The position numbers were made by a program, and so were the translations under genes. From Candidatus Polarisedimenticolaceae bacterium (lineage in GTDB: Bacteria; Pseudomonadota; Gammaproteobacteria; Chromatiales; Chromatiaceae), in NCBI GenBank assembly GCA_021648685.1, contig JAKISI010000019.1, positions 1 to 49,461 on the forward strand: a DNA stretch of 49,461 bases. Reading direction: 5' to 3'. Of this stretch, positions 40,399 through 49,111 are shown in pieces (positions within the stretch are counted from its first letter, which is position 1; each line of letters starts with the position of its first letter). The notes below the pieces were generated by a model, which saw only the letters and a program-made list of their open reading frames with translations, did no database searches and was not told where the DNA came from.

Positions 40399-41631
40399 TT
40401 ACCGTTGTTCCCCTCTAAGCAGCACTGTTTTTACATAGTCTTCAGTTGCTTCAAAGAGAGGTTCAACATGATTCATGCGTTTCATTAAAGGGACAACTTT
40501 GGTTCGAATCCCCATCCCCCTGGAATCGACATAACCATAATCACGAAGCACTTCCATGATAATGGCGTTTCTGCGTGAGCGTTGCCCGGCAATCATTTTT
40601 TCAATGGACATGGAATTTGGCAGAGCACCAGGGCTGATCACTTCGAGCCTGTTCGAGTAGATGCCGATCTCTATATCGACAAAGCGTGTCCAGTCGCGAT
40701 GAGCCAGTGCGTTGAGCACAACTTCTCGTACGGCATCAATAGGGTAATGCCACTTGGTTTCTCTTCTGAAGTGCTCATCAATTTTAGCGGCTTCTGCGGA
40801 AATAAAAGGTGTGATTTTCTCAATAAATCGTTCGATGACTCCACTATCAATCAAGTTCTTTCCAGAATCGGTAACATCCCAGCGCCCCACCAACGGGCCA
40901 TCAAGGATCTCATCCAAGAGCGCCTGATACTCTTTGTCTTCGCCATCAAAGGCAAAAACTCGCAAGCCAGATTGTTTTAAATAGCGACGTGGGTTTTTTC
41001 CAAACAGAACCAATCCTGCAATCGAACAGTAAACATTATCCTCTGCCTCTGACAGGAAACCCAAACCTAAAAGCCTCGATTCCCATTCTATGGGTGTTTG
41101 AGGGACTTCAGGGTCTGCAATAATATCTTTCAAGTAGTTTTGCAGCCGTGCTTCATCAAGGCAACTTATGTCTGTTCGGGGTACTGGCATGACTTCGGTA
41201 TGCAGCATACCGCCCAATTCAAACAGCCGCATTTGTTGTTCGCGTGTGGCCAGCCGTGATGTTGATCCGACGCGGATATAGATTTTCTCCGCACCACCTT
41301 CTCTAGCCACATAAGGTTTAGATATTCCCTGGGGGAAGGTAATAATTGCGACGGTTTTGTTGTCGTCAAATTTAATCTCTTCATAGAATGGTAGAATCAG
41401 GGGATGAACTTTGGCCTGGATGGCATTCATCACCCACTCTTCGGCATTGCTTCGCTGAAGGCCGGAGATTGTTCCATCATCTTCCACACCCAGTATGACT
41501 CTGCCACCCTTAAAGTTGGCCATAGCCACAATTACTTTGGCTAATTGCTCGGGACGAATGTCATCTCGCTTGAACTCAACGCCAGAGCTTTCTCCGTTTG
41601 CAATAAGTTCTAACAGTTCAGTTTTTAGCAT
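40399..41631 (-). CDS. AlbA_2 (Schlafen-type) domain protein with GHKL ATPase domain
   Basis: Member of the COG2865 group of putative DNA/RNA-binding ATPases. The 410-residue protein has an N-terminal AlbA_2 domain (ESSGVEFKRDD, then KVIVAMANFKGGRVILGVEDDG). The C-terminal GHKL-type part has an N-box EVVLNALAHRD and the region NRLEVISPGALP. The usual C-terminal winged helix looks absent or reduced. AlbA_2 proteins occur in many defence and toxin-antitoxin contexts, but the function here is unknown. It lies 15 bp after the PHP-ATPase gene and 19 bp before jetC, in the same operon. Confidence 0.85.
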   Translation of the reverse strand: MLKTELLELIANGESSGVEFKRDDIRPEQLAKVIVAMANFKGGRVILGVEDDGTISGLQRSNAEEWVMNAIQAKVHPLILPFYEEIKFDDNKTVAIITFPQGISKPYVAREGGAEKIYIRVGSTSRLATREQQMRLFELGGMLHTEVMPVPRTDISCLDEARLQNYLKDIIADPEVPQTPIEWESRLLGLGFLSEAEDNVYCSIAGLVLFGKNPRRYLKQSGLRVFAFDGEDKEYQALLDEILDGPLVGRWDVTDSGKNLIDSGVIERFIEKITPFISAEAAKIDEHFRRETKWHYPIDAVREVVLNALAHRDWTRFVDIEIGIYSNRLEVISPGALPNSMSIEKMIAGQRSRRNAIIMEVLRDYGYVDSRGMGIRTKVVPLMKRMNHVEPLFEATEDYVKTVLLRGEQR

Positions 41632-41646
41632 GATTCACCTTTAATT

Positions 41647-44361
41647 TCAAAACCCATACTTTGCCTTGCGCTGGTTGAAAGCGGTTTTACCACCTTCAAG
41701 TATATTTGCGGCGTTATCTCTAACCTGCGGTACATCAATCGCACCTTGCGATTCCGCTGGCATGTAAGACTGTCCTTCATGTGCCTCAAAAACCCCAATC
41801 CACTCGGCATCGCCAAAGACAGGGATGTTGGCATTATGTGTCGCGAAGATGAATTGGCGGGCTATTTTTGCTGAGCGTAACTCGGCCACAATTCGGTCGG
41901 CAATAAAGGCGTTGTCCAGATTGTCTTCTGGTTGATCCATAATGAGAGGGTCTCTATTTTGTAATAATAAAAGGTGCAGAATAGCGGTACATTGTTGTCC
42001 AGTAGATAGCTTATTCAGTAATCGAAAATTTTCTGCGCCCTCATGTGCAATATTTAATTCGATACGAATGACATCGGGTAGTTCTAATTCCTCTAACTGT
42101 AGAACTTGGAGCTTTGTTAACTTAGTCAGTGCATTTGCAACAGTTGGTGTAATTCCGGGTAATAAGCTAAGTTCCAGATCAGATAGTAAGCCTTCTGCTT
42201 GTGATTGCCGGATAATCTCCGCAAGTTTAACCGGAGAAAAATCATCTTGATCATTTATCCATGCAAGACGTTTTTCTCCAACACCGTCTAAATGACATTG
42301 CATCAGAAATTCAGTTACCGGTGTTCGGTCAGATTCCGGGAGGACAGTGAGTTTTAGCTTCCCTTTGAGTTTTTTATTTAAGCTTTTGAGGGATCGTTCA
42401 AATTGAGAGGAGCGTGCAGACCGGTGTTTGGACAGTTCAGACAGGAGGTTTTTGCGTTTCTGCTCCAGTTCTTCAACAATGGTGCGTTGGGTCTTGGCTA
42501 TTGTTTGCCTCGGTTTGATTTTCTCGATCTCTTTCAGCAGAGCTTGAAACTCAAACCCAATTTCACGGCCGCTCTTTCCTTCACTAGACGGCAGCCCCTT
42601 AAAGGTTGTCTCTAACTTATCTTCCTCACTATTGATACCAATGTTCAGTGATTCCAAGAGTAAGTCAATCGCTGTTTTTGACGCGGTAAATTTCTCTTGC
42701 CACTGGGTTAGAATGGTTTCTGTATCACGCTTTAGCCTATCGAGTTCGATTCTTATTTTTTCTAATTCTTCGGCATGAGGAAGATTTTTTAACGCGGTGT
42801 CACTGAGAAAAATCGTGTCGGGTAAGACCTCCTGAATAGCAGAAAAGGCCGCTTTCAGATGCGCTAACTCTTCATCAGAAATCCGTTTTGATAATCGTTT
42901 TTCTGTTTCCAGCAAAGGGATGATTTTTAGCTTATCTTCAAGTCCAAGGGATTTGAACTGATTGACCTGCTCTTCCAGTTTGGGCAGACGTGACAGCTGA
43001 TCTTCTGTGGAAGCGATATTGCTTAATGCATCTGCGAGTTTAACTCTGTTTTCAGCCAAGGCCTCCAGAATATTCCTGATTTTTACCTCGCTGCTGCTCT
43101 GCCCTGATTCCAGAAAACGAGCCAGCAACTTTCGTTGAGCATTCGCATCTTGAGCAATTTCATAAATTTCATTTTGTCCGTACAGCTCGATTTCAGGCAG
43201 CAGGTCTGCGGGCGTGAAAGGGGAAATAGTGCCACTTTCATCTTTTATGCTGGCACTTTCACCATAGCGCCGGGCAATCGTGAACTCCTTCCCATTCATT
43301 TTGGATGATCGAATTTTCAGCTCGATACGGGCTTTGGATCTGCCCAAATTTTCCTTGATAATCCCGTGATGCTGCTTTGAGGCGTTTTTGCTGATGGGTT
43401 CCAGCTCAAGGGCATAACGGATGCATTCCAGCAAGGTTGACTTGCCGGTGCCACGGCCACCGATGACAGCGTTCAGGTGTTCTGAAAATTCGATAGAGAG
43501 ACCATCCAGATAACCACCCATTACCTGTAGCGTTTCGATTCTGGAATAGTGCTTTTCTATCACGTCACTGTTTAACCGCACCCGTGACTCCGGGTCTTGA
43601 AAAGCCAATTTAAAAGAGTCAAAACCGGGATTTGTCATCTTGATAAGGCAAGATGCTTTGGGGTTTTCCAAGTCTTGTGGTCTAGCCACATCTTTGGCAT
43701 TAATAATGGCTACAGGCAGTTCCCGCTGATACGCGGGTGTTTTGTTTAACAGGATTTGCCGATAACCGCTGCCTGTTTCGTTTTTAAGATCATCCAGTGC
43801 TCCAGGTATCTGGGCGGCTTTGAGTAGTGGGTTTTGCCATACGTGATTTAATTTTCTAGATAAAACTCCATTGTCGTCTACGCAATGAGCTGCATAAGCA
43901 AAACCATTGAAGTCTTCTTCGACCTTCTTCAACAGTTGCTCTGCACTTAGACGAGATGGGCGGACACCATCTTCAGGGTTGAGCAACTCAAGACTACCCA
44001 AATAACGATTTAATTTCGTTATTGTCGTATTTTCTGGAAACAGACACACGAAATGGGCTTTTTCGCTGGAGGCGATCTCAAACCCTGGGAAAACAATAAT
44101 GCCATTTGCATTCATTAAGGTGCGAATGGCATCTACTTCGTCGACATTGCCATGATTTGCCACACCGATGACCTTAATGTCATTTTCCTTGGCGATTTTC
44201 AAGAGTTCCTGATTATATTGCTCTTCCGTCAAGCCATGATCTTCACCTCGATAGGCGATGTAGCTGGCCGGATTTACCTGCAAGGCACATTTCCAGAATC
44301 TTGCTTTGGTGTATTGCTTTGGCATATTTATCTCTGTGCAAAGTTCCTTTGGGTCTTTCAC
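41647..44361 (-). CDS. TrlF-like PHP-domain ABC-type ATPase
   Basis: The 904-residue protein joins an N-terminal PHP phosphoesterase-like domain (about 20-260) to an SMC/Rad50-like ATPase. The ATPase has Walker A GGRGTGKS (301-308), a coiled coil (about 420-680), signature LSTGQQ (785-790), Walker B LIMDQPED (806-813) and an ATHNANIP switch. In the PHP part, VANHGNVDE, VFPGFEI and AAHCVDD are recognisable. The first H-x-H metal motif is replaced by Q28-V-N30, so metal binding may be reduced or lost. It starts with GTG overlapping the regulator stop (GTGA); an ATG at 44325 is an alternative. Such ATPases are common in defence islands. Confidence 0.85.
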   Translation of the reverse strand: MKDPKELCTEINMPKQYTKARFWKCALQVNPASYIAYRGEDHGLTEEQYNQELLKIAKENDIKVIGVANHGNVDEVDAIRTLMNANGIIVFPGFEIASSEKAHFVCLFPENTTITKLNRYLGSLELLNPEDGVRPSRLSAEQLLKKVEEDFNGFAYAAHCVDDNGVLSRKLNHVWQNPLLKAAQIPGALDDLKNETGSGYRQILLNKTPAYQRELPVAIINAKDVARPQDLENPKASCLIKMTNPGFDSFKLAFQDPESRVRLNSDVIEKHYSRIETLQVMGGYLDGLSIEFSEHLNAVIGGRGTGKSTLLECIRYALELEPISKNASKQHHGIIKENLGRSKARIELKIRSSKMNGKEFTIARRYGESASIKDESGTISPFTPADLLPEIELYGQNEIYEIAQDANAQRKLLARFLESGQSSSEVKIRNILEALAENRVKLADALSNIASTEDQLSRLPKLEEQVNQFKSLGLEDKLKIIPLLETEKRLSKRISDEELAHLKAAFSAIQEVLPDTIFLSDTALKNLPHAEELEKIRIELDRLKRDTETILTQWQEKFTASKTAIDLLLESLNIGINSEEDKLETTFKGLPSSEGKSGREIGFEFQALLKEIEKIKPRQTIAKTQRTIVEELEQKRKNLLSELSKHRSARSSQFERSLKSLNKKLKGKLKLTVLPESDRTPVTEFLMQCHLDGVGEKRLAWINDQDDFSPVKLAEIIRQSQAEGLLSDLELSLLPGITPTVANALTKLTKLQVLQLEELELPDVIRIELNIAHEGAENFRLLNKLSTGQQCTAILHLLLLQNRDPLIMDQPEDNLDNAFIADRIVAELRSAKIARQFIFATHNANIPVFGDAEWIGVFEAHEGQSYMPAESQGAIDVPQVRDNAANILEGGKTAFNQRKAKYGF

Positions 44362-44597
44362 CCGGCTACCCCTTCATCTTTTGGAGGCAACTTTAATTTT
44401 TTTTGTTTCTCCATTTTTTTACAGAAGGCATCGAACTGCTTTCGGGCCAGTTTGAATGGAGTCGTTTTGGCATTCTCCCAACGGTTTATGGTTGCAAAGC
44501 TGACGCCTAACTCATGAGCAAGCTCTTCCTGAGTTAGCCCCAGTTGTTTGCGAGCATCTTTTACCCGTTCCGAAAAAACGCTTGGATTCGTGATCAT
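44358..44597 (-). CDS. XRE-family helix-turn-helix regulator
   Basis: Small DNA-binding protein of 79 residues. Residues 8-60 form a Cro/CI-type domain (ERVKDARKQLGLTQEELAH, then VSFATINRWENAKTTP). A short lysine-rich tail follows. It is the first gene of the inserted module and overlaps the PHP-ATPase gene by 4 bp. It probably regulates its own promoter in the 103-bp gap upstream, and through it jetC and jetD (inference). Confidence 0.9.
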   Translation of the reverse strand: MITNPSVFSERVKDARKQLGLTQEELAHELGVSFATINRWENAKTTPFKLARKQFDAFCKKMEKQKKLKLPPKDEGVAG

Positions 44598-44631
44598 GGC
44601 ACTGTGTTAGTTTGGTGTATTGAGTCTGAAA

Positions 44632-44660
44632 AGTATAACAGGTGATATGGCAGGTGTGAG
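44632..44660 (-). promoter_or_regulatory. Candidate internal promoter before the regulator gene
   Basis: On the minus strand CTCACA (44660-44655) and TATACT (44637-44632) are separated by 17 bp. The -10 is good and the -35 moderate. The gap 44598-44700 is the only one longer than 20 bp in the whole jet cluster, so a promoter for the module, and now for jetCD, would be expected here. Confidence 0.45.
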
Positions 44661-44700
44661 GTTCGTGCGGCATATATTTTATGATCCATATTAAGGCGAT

Positions 44701-45924
44701 TCACGACTGTTTCTGTTTGCCAACGATTGTGGTTTCACCCAAAACATGACGGCCAATGGCGGGCAGTGCCTGAATGCCATTATCAGAGATCTCCACCAGA
44801 CGTAACGCACTCAGTCGTTGCAATGCGTTATTGCACAGCTCCACTTCGGCTCCGCTTTCGCGCACCGCTTTTTTCCAGTAGCCGCTGTATTCGTCAATCC
44901 AGCAGCGCATCTGTTGGTGTAGTGTTGCCAGGGGCTGTGGTGTGCGATGGCTTGCCAGGTAGTCCGCCAGCAGCAGGGTGGCATGGCCTTCGGTGCCTTC
45001 GCTGGGCAGGCGCTCATCGCTCAGGTCACCCGTGGGGTCGACCATTGCCATCCCTTCGGCTCGTACTTCGTCGATGAGCCCGGTCGCCTCGCGGATACGA
45101 CGGGCGATGTGGGGGCGCTGGCTGCTGAGGTAGGCAAGCTCCTCATCACTGAGTTCATCCCAATAGAGTAGCGGGTCGTCCAGCAGGCGCGCAGTCAGGT
45201 GACGGCGCAGTGCTGTGTTGCGTGCATCGGGCGTGTCAGGCACAAAGGTTTCGGTGACGGCGGCAATGCGTTGTGACAATTCTGGTGCTGAACCCAGCTC
45301 GCTATCCACCAGCGATGGGCCACGGCTCACCACCAGCAGTGCCGAGAGCAGGCGGCGGTTGACATCGTAAAGTACATCCTGCTGAGCATGGATAAAGGAG
45401 CTTTCATCTCCGGTCACGCGGCTGAGGATGCCAAGTTCAAGCAGCAGCCGAACCACCGCCACCAGGTCGCGCCGTTCACTGCGTTCCTCCAGGGCGAATT
45501 TTAGTCCTACTGCCTTGAGATCGGGGTCTGCCGCCCCCTGGCGGATGGCCTCACCGAGCCGACCAAGGGTGATCTGTGGCTCGCCCCGCTCAAGTTCAGC
45601 CAATGCCAGGCAGGTCAGCGTGTAGCGGCGGCGGCTGAAGGGGGGTGAAGCGGCCGGTTTGCTTAACTTGGCGGGGCGGGTGTTGTCGCTATGGTCGGCG
45701 ACACGCTTGCCCAGGCGGGCGAAGTCATCCTCCACCGTCAGCACCCAGCCGGTCTCACGACTGAGCCATTGACGCAGTGTATCGGCGTGTTTGCGTACCA
45801 GTGGATAGGCGGGATCAGTGTGGGGCAGCATGGGGCGAACGAGCAAGGTACGCAACGCCCGTTGTTGTTCATCCTGGCGGTTGCGTTCGAGGACATCAAT
45901 AAGATGACTGCCTGCTGCACTCAT
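44701..45924 (-). CDS. jetB: Wadjet type II JetB (TIGR02678, DUF2398)
   Basis: Kite-like (MukE-type) accessory subunit that bridges the kleisin to the SMC-like motor. The 407-residue protein shows the TIGR02678 pattern, including RRRYTLTCLALAELERGE, DVNRRLLSALLVVSRGPS and the C-terminal winged-helix-like part. Its ATG overlaps the jetA stop as ATGA. Instead of running into jetC, it is followed by the HTH-PHP-AlbA module. Its last residues are duplicated just before jetC. Confidence 0.88.
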   Translation of the reverse strand: MSAAGSHLIDVLERNRQDEQQRALRTLLVRPMLPHTDPAYPLVRKHADTLRQWLSRETGWVLTVEDDFARLGKRVADHSDNTRPAKLSKPAASPPFSRRRYTLTCLALAELERGEPQITLGRLGEAIRQGAADPDLKAVGLKFALEERSERRDLVAVVRLLLELGILSRVTGDESSFIHAQQDVLYDVNRRLLSALLVVSRGPSLVDSELGSAPELSQRIAAVTETFVPDTPDARNTALRRHLTARLLDDPLLYWDELSDEELAYLSSQRPHIARRIREATGLIDEVRAEGMAMVDPTGDLSDERLPSEGTEGHATLLLADYLASHRTPQPLATLHQQMRCWIDEYSGYWKKAVRESGAEVELCNNALQRLSALRLVEISDNGIQALPAIGRHVLGETTIVGKQKQS

Positions 45925-47474
45925 GAGTGGCCTTCCAGATCGGTGATGCGAATATGATAATCGCGCCCGGAGAAGATGCCGATGGGGGTGTGAATTCTGG
46001 CCTGCTGATGCCTGGCCAGTGGCCTCATTTCGATCTCTATAGCGCCGTCACCGGTTGTGGTGTAGATCGCTGCTTCCGTATCTTCAGCGGCGGCCAGGGC
46101 TTCGCCTAAAAGTTGCAAAAAATAACGGAAGCTCCCTTCATCCAGTTCGCCGATGGCGCTGAGTGTAGTGGTTTCGCCAGTGGCCAGATGATGGCGAGCC
46201 TGGCGAGCCTCTTCACTCTCTCTGGCAATCTGTTTTGCCAGTTGTGCCTTCTCTTTACTCCGGTTGCGGATTTGAGCGGCAGCGCCGCGACGGGCGTAAC
46301 TGCCGGTGGCACGCAGGCGGGGGTTGATGGTGAGTGGTGGCGCACTCCACCATGAGATTTGAGGGGAGACAGGTCTCTGTTCTCGTGCGGCCAGGGTATC
46401 TTCATCAATACTGAGATGGCGTGCCGGTGTCAGGCCAAATACGGCACGCCACAGGCGGTGAGCCTCGCCATCGTCTTCGCACTGCATGAACCAGCCTGCC
46501 AAGGTGCGAAAATCGGCAGAGCGGTCGCTGCGCCCCAGCCTCTTTTCGTTCAGGCGTACCACTGCCTCCAGCAGCAGCAAGATGGCGTGTCGGGCGCGGG
46601 ATTGGAGCACAGAGGCTTGGGATGGATGGCTCTGGGTGCCGATAAACCAGGTCTGGAGCCCCTGCCAATGGCCGCGCCAGTGTTGCAGGGATTGCTCCAA
46701 TTGCTGTGTGTGAGACGGCTTGTCGGGCGTGTTTGCAACCTGCGTCAGGTCGGGTGCCAGGTCTTCCGCTTCACGGGTGGCTACCAGAATCAGAAGTTTT
46801 TCGATGGGGCTGTCCAGGCTGCGTATGAGCTGGGCAATGTCGGGGGAGAGTACCGCCAGGTCACCGATAAAACGCTTGAGGTAGTCAATGACCTTCTCTT
46901 TGTAGGCAAGAAAGGCATCACGATCAATGCTGCGCAGATCGAGGGCGCGTCCCAAACCCGCCATAAATGCCTGGGCGTTGTCGGCCAGATCCTCAAACAC
47001 CCGGCTGAGGTCACGCAACAGGGCATGAACCCGTCCCGCATCAAGCGCATCATCAGGTTGGGTCTCGTGGCAGAGTTGTTCGATGGAGGCGAGGATGTCA
47101 CGGATATCCCGTAGTGCCACCGCCTGCAAGGCACCATGACGGCCCAGCAGTTCATCGAAGGTAGCCAATGCGGCTTCGGCGGCCTCCCCCTGACGGGAGA
47201 GCTGGTAGAGATGACGGGCGCGGTAGAAATCCTCTACCGTGGTAACGCGGCCGGTGTCGGGTTGTGCCAACAGGTTTCCCCAGGCGACCAGCTGTTCAAG
47301 TGCCGCAGGTACCTCTTCCGGTGACCAGCCACCATCAGGGTTCAGCCGCTCAATCACCTCCTCTGGACGCAGATGGACGATGAAGTGGCTCTTTGCAGCG
47401 GTGAATGCTTGCATCACCACCCGATAAAGAGCGGTCTTTTCTGCGGTAACGTAATTGAATGCTGTTGATGACAT
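45921..47474 (-). CDS. jetA: Wadjet type II JetA (TIGR02677, DUF2397)
   Basis: Kleisin-like (MukF-type) subunit of the Wadjet complex. The 517-residue, mostly helical protein begins with FNYVTAEKTALYRVVMQAF and IVHLRPEEV, the typical start of TIGR02677 proteins. DISWWSAPPL-like text (QISWWSAPPL) lies near residue 380. The C-terminal basic region SYARRGAAAQIRNRSKEKA is also characteristic. First gene of the operon. I see no convincing promoter upstream; TAGGAT around 47515 on the minus strand is a weak -10 candidate. Confidence 0.88.
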   Translation of the reverse strand: MSSTAFNYVTAEKTALYRVVMQAFTAAKSHFIVHLRPEEVIERLNPDGGWSPEEVPAALEQLVAWGNLLAQPDTGRVTTVEDFYRARHLYQLSRQGEAAEAALATFDELLGRHGALQAVALRDIRDILASIEQLCHETQPDDALDAGRVHALLRDLSRVFEDLADNAQAFMAGLGRALDLRSIDRDAFLAYKEKVIDYLKRFIGDLAVLSPDIAQLIRSLDSPIEKLLILVATREAEDLAPDLTQVANTPDKPSHTQQLEQSLQHWRGHWQGLQTWFIGTQSHPSQASVLQSRARHAILLLLEAVVRLNEKRLGRSDRSADFRTLAGWFMQCEDDGEAHRLWRAVFGLTPARHLSIDEDTLAAREQRPVSPQISWWSAPPLTINPRLRATGSYARRGAAAQIRNRSKEKAQLAKQIARESEEARQARHHLATGETTTLSAIGELDEGSFRYFLQLLGEALAAAEDTEAAIYTTTGDGAIEIEMRPLARHQQARIHTPIGIFSGRDYHIRITDLEGHS

Positions 47475-47534
47475 GCGTTGTCAGTTTTTTTACAGGGTTG
47501 ATTTAACCCCCCGTATCCTAACCTGAGGTGCAGG

Positions 47535-47889
47535 TTGAGGCTATCGTGGATCGCAATCCAAAACCTGGAAGATCTCCCGGATGCTAGCCGCAAAATGCGC
47601 AACATGATGGAGTGGTGGCTCTGCCTGGTGATGCCCAAAGAAGAGGTGGAGCAGATTGCGAGATTCAAGGATCTGACTGAAGAGCAATACAGCTTGCAAG
47701 GAGCCAGGCAAGTACGTGGAAGCGCTGTTTCGCAATGTACCGCCGCCACTGTGTCTGGCGCTGGCTATGACTGAGAAGCATGAGAAGGCTGAGCGTGCAC
47801 AGATCATGCGCGAGCGCAATTGCAGTGAGCTGGAGGCCGTCCATGTGGTCGCTGAGCAGCAGGCTGGAAAACAACGGGGGAAAAGGTGA
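47535..47889 (+). pseudogene. Frameshifted remnant of an unidentified gene
   Basis: From about 47535 one frame reads a protein-like sequence (NLEDLPDASRKMRNMMEWW, then FKDLTEEQYSLQGARQ) up to about 47713. From 47714 a second frame continues as YVEALFRNVPPPLCLALAM and ends in a Lys/Gln/Arg-rich tail with a stop at 47889. The codon pattern and the continuous helix-like composition suggest one gene broken by a frameshift and lacking its start. I do not recognise the family. Confidence 0.5.
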
Positions 47890-47987
47890 TGAGGAAAAAA
47901 GGTATTGACTTAAAAAATGTAGGGAGGGCCAGAGCATGTAATGAGTGAAGTCTCAACACACAACTCCTTCTTTATCATGGGGGTGAG

Positions 47988-48011
47988 GCTTATTAAAATT
48001 TTTTAATAAGC
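47988..48011. repeat. AT-rich palindrome
   Basis: GCTTATTAAAA and its inverted copy are separated by two bases, giving an 11-bp stem. It could be a terminator remnant or a cruciform-forming site. The flanking stretch 47890-48036 contains no gene. A second small hairpin CCAGCC/GGCTGG lies at 48018-48035. Confidence 0.6.
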
Positions 48012-48036
48012 TGAATGACCAGCCATGGAAGGCTGG

Positions 48037-48329
48037 GCCGGGTCGTACTGCCAGGGATGGCGTGCCCCGCCTGTTCTGTTTGTCATCTCAATATATATAT
48101 AGCCCTTTGCTTTTTTATAGTCTTGGCGGGACTAAAGTCCCGCTTCCTCCCCCTTTTTGCCCCACTTTCCCTGAAGTGAGATTTCACTCCACTCACCTTC
48201 TCGGAAGTGGGACTTTAGTCCCGTCAAAATTTGGATTTTATACTCATAGCGTTCATGTAAGTAAAGCTCGCTTGTGTCCGTTTTTCAATCGATGGAACCA
48301 GGTGTTAATAGTGAGAGGAGTAAACCCGG
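48037..48329 (+). repeat. Dispersed repeat, copy 1, with large hairpin
   Basis: This ~293-bp unit runs from GCCGGGTCGT to GTAAACCCGG and recurs at 48363-48714. Inside, GGCGGGACTAAAGTCCCGC (about 48127-48145) is a perfect short palindrome. Together with the inverted segment near 48209-48230 it can form a hairpin of about 110 bp with 25-bp arms. Open frames here are produced by the repeat and are not genes. Confidence 0.85.
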
Positions 48330-48362
48330 ATTATGCTGCGCTTCATCCAGGTTACTTGCTGA

Positions 48363-48714
48363 GCCGGGTCGTGCGGCCAGAGATGGTGCACCCCACCTGT
48401 TCTGCTTATCGTCTCAATATGCATTCCCACGCAGGAGCGTGGGGACGAGAGCATGCACGGGTTATTTATTTGGCGGGTTATATAGCCCTTTGCTTTTTTA
48501 TAGCCTTGGCGGGACTAAAGTCCCGCTTCCTCCCCCTTTTTGCCCCACTTTCCCTGAAGTGAGACTTCACTCCACTCACCCTCTCGGAAGTGGAACTTTA
48601 GTCCCGCCAAAATTTGGATTTTATACTCATAGCGTTCATGTAAGTAAAGCTCGCTTGTGTCCGTTTTTCAATCGATGGAACCAGATGTTAATAGTGAGAG
48701 GGGAGTAAACCCGG
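48363..48714 (+). repeat. Dispersed repeat, copy 2, with an extra 58-bp block
   Basis: It matches copy 1 almost base for base except for an additional block at about 48421-48478. The block contains ATTCCCACGC, a 4-nt loop and GCGTGGGGA, a REP-like hairpin of a type widespread in gammaproteobacteria. The same GGGACTAAAGTCCC palindrome occurs at about 48509-48524. The two copies are in direct orientation with 33 bp between them. The gap to 48844 holds no recognisable gene. Confidence 0.85.
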
Positions 48715-48844
48715 GGCAGAAAAGATTGCGCTCAGATATCCGACGACAAACCAATCCAAGGGATATATAGTTTGGGAATGGAAGACATATTTTGAATAGA
48801 CTCTCATTGTATCTCCGCTGTTCGCCATTTATATGCGTGTTTAG

Positions 48845-49102
48845 ATAGCCGCTAACACTGACCGATTAGAGATTCATTATACCCCGAAGCATGGTAGCTG
48901 GTTGAATATGGCGGAAATTGAAATTGGCGTCATGACGCAGCAGTGCATTGATCGCCGGATAGAGAGTCAAGAAACGTTAAGAAATGAAATAGACGCGTGG
49001 CAAAACCAGCGCAACAAAGAAAAAGTTCAAGTAAATTGGCGATTTACTATTGAAGATGCACGGATAAAATTGAAGTCACTTTACCCATCAATACAAAGTT
49101 GA
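48845..49102 (+). pseudogene. IS630-family transposase, C-terminal remnant
   Basis: The frame reads RLEIHYTPKHGSWLNMAEIE, which holds the last catalytic glutamate of the DDE domain. The typical tail then follows (MTQQCIDRR, NEIDAWQNQRN, WRFTIEDARIKLKSLYP) to a stop at 49102. A stop codon at 48842-48844 closes the frame on the left. The N-terminal helix-turn-helix and the first two catalytic aspartates are missing. The fragment cannot be active. Confidence 0.88.
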
Positions 49103-49111
49103 CGCTATACG

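Noticed and set aside
48062-48708. Two overlapping open frames of 166 and 144 residues
   Set aside because: Both are read through the duplicated hairpin repeat; they repeat the same peptide and show no domain.
48037-48714. Possible CRISPR array
   Set aside because: There are only two long, nearly identical direct copies, with no regular 25-40-bp repeats, no unique spacers and no cas genes.
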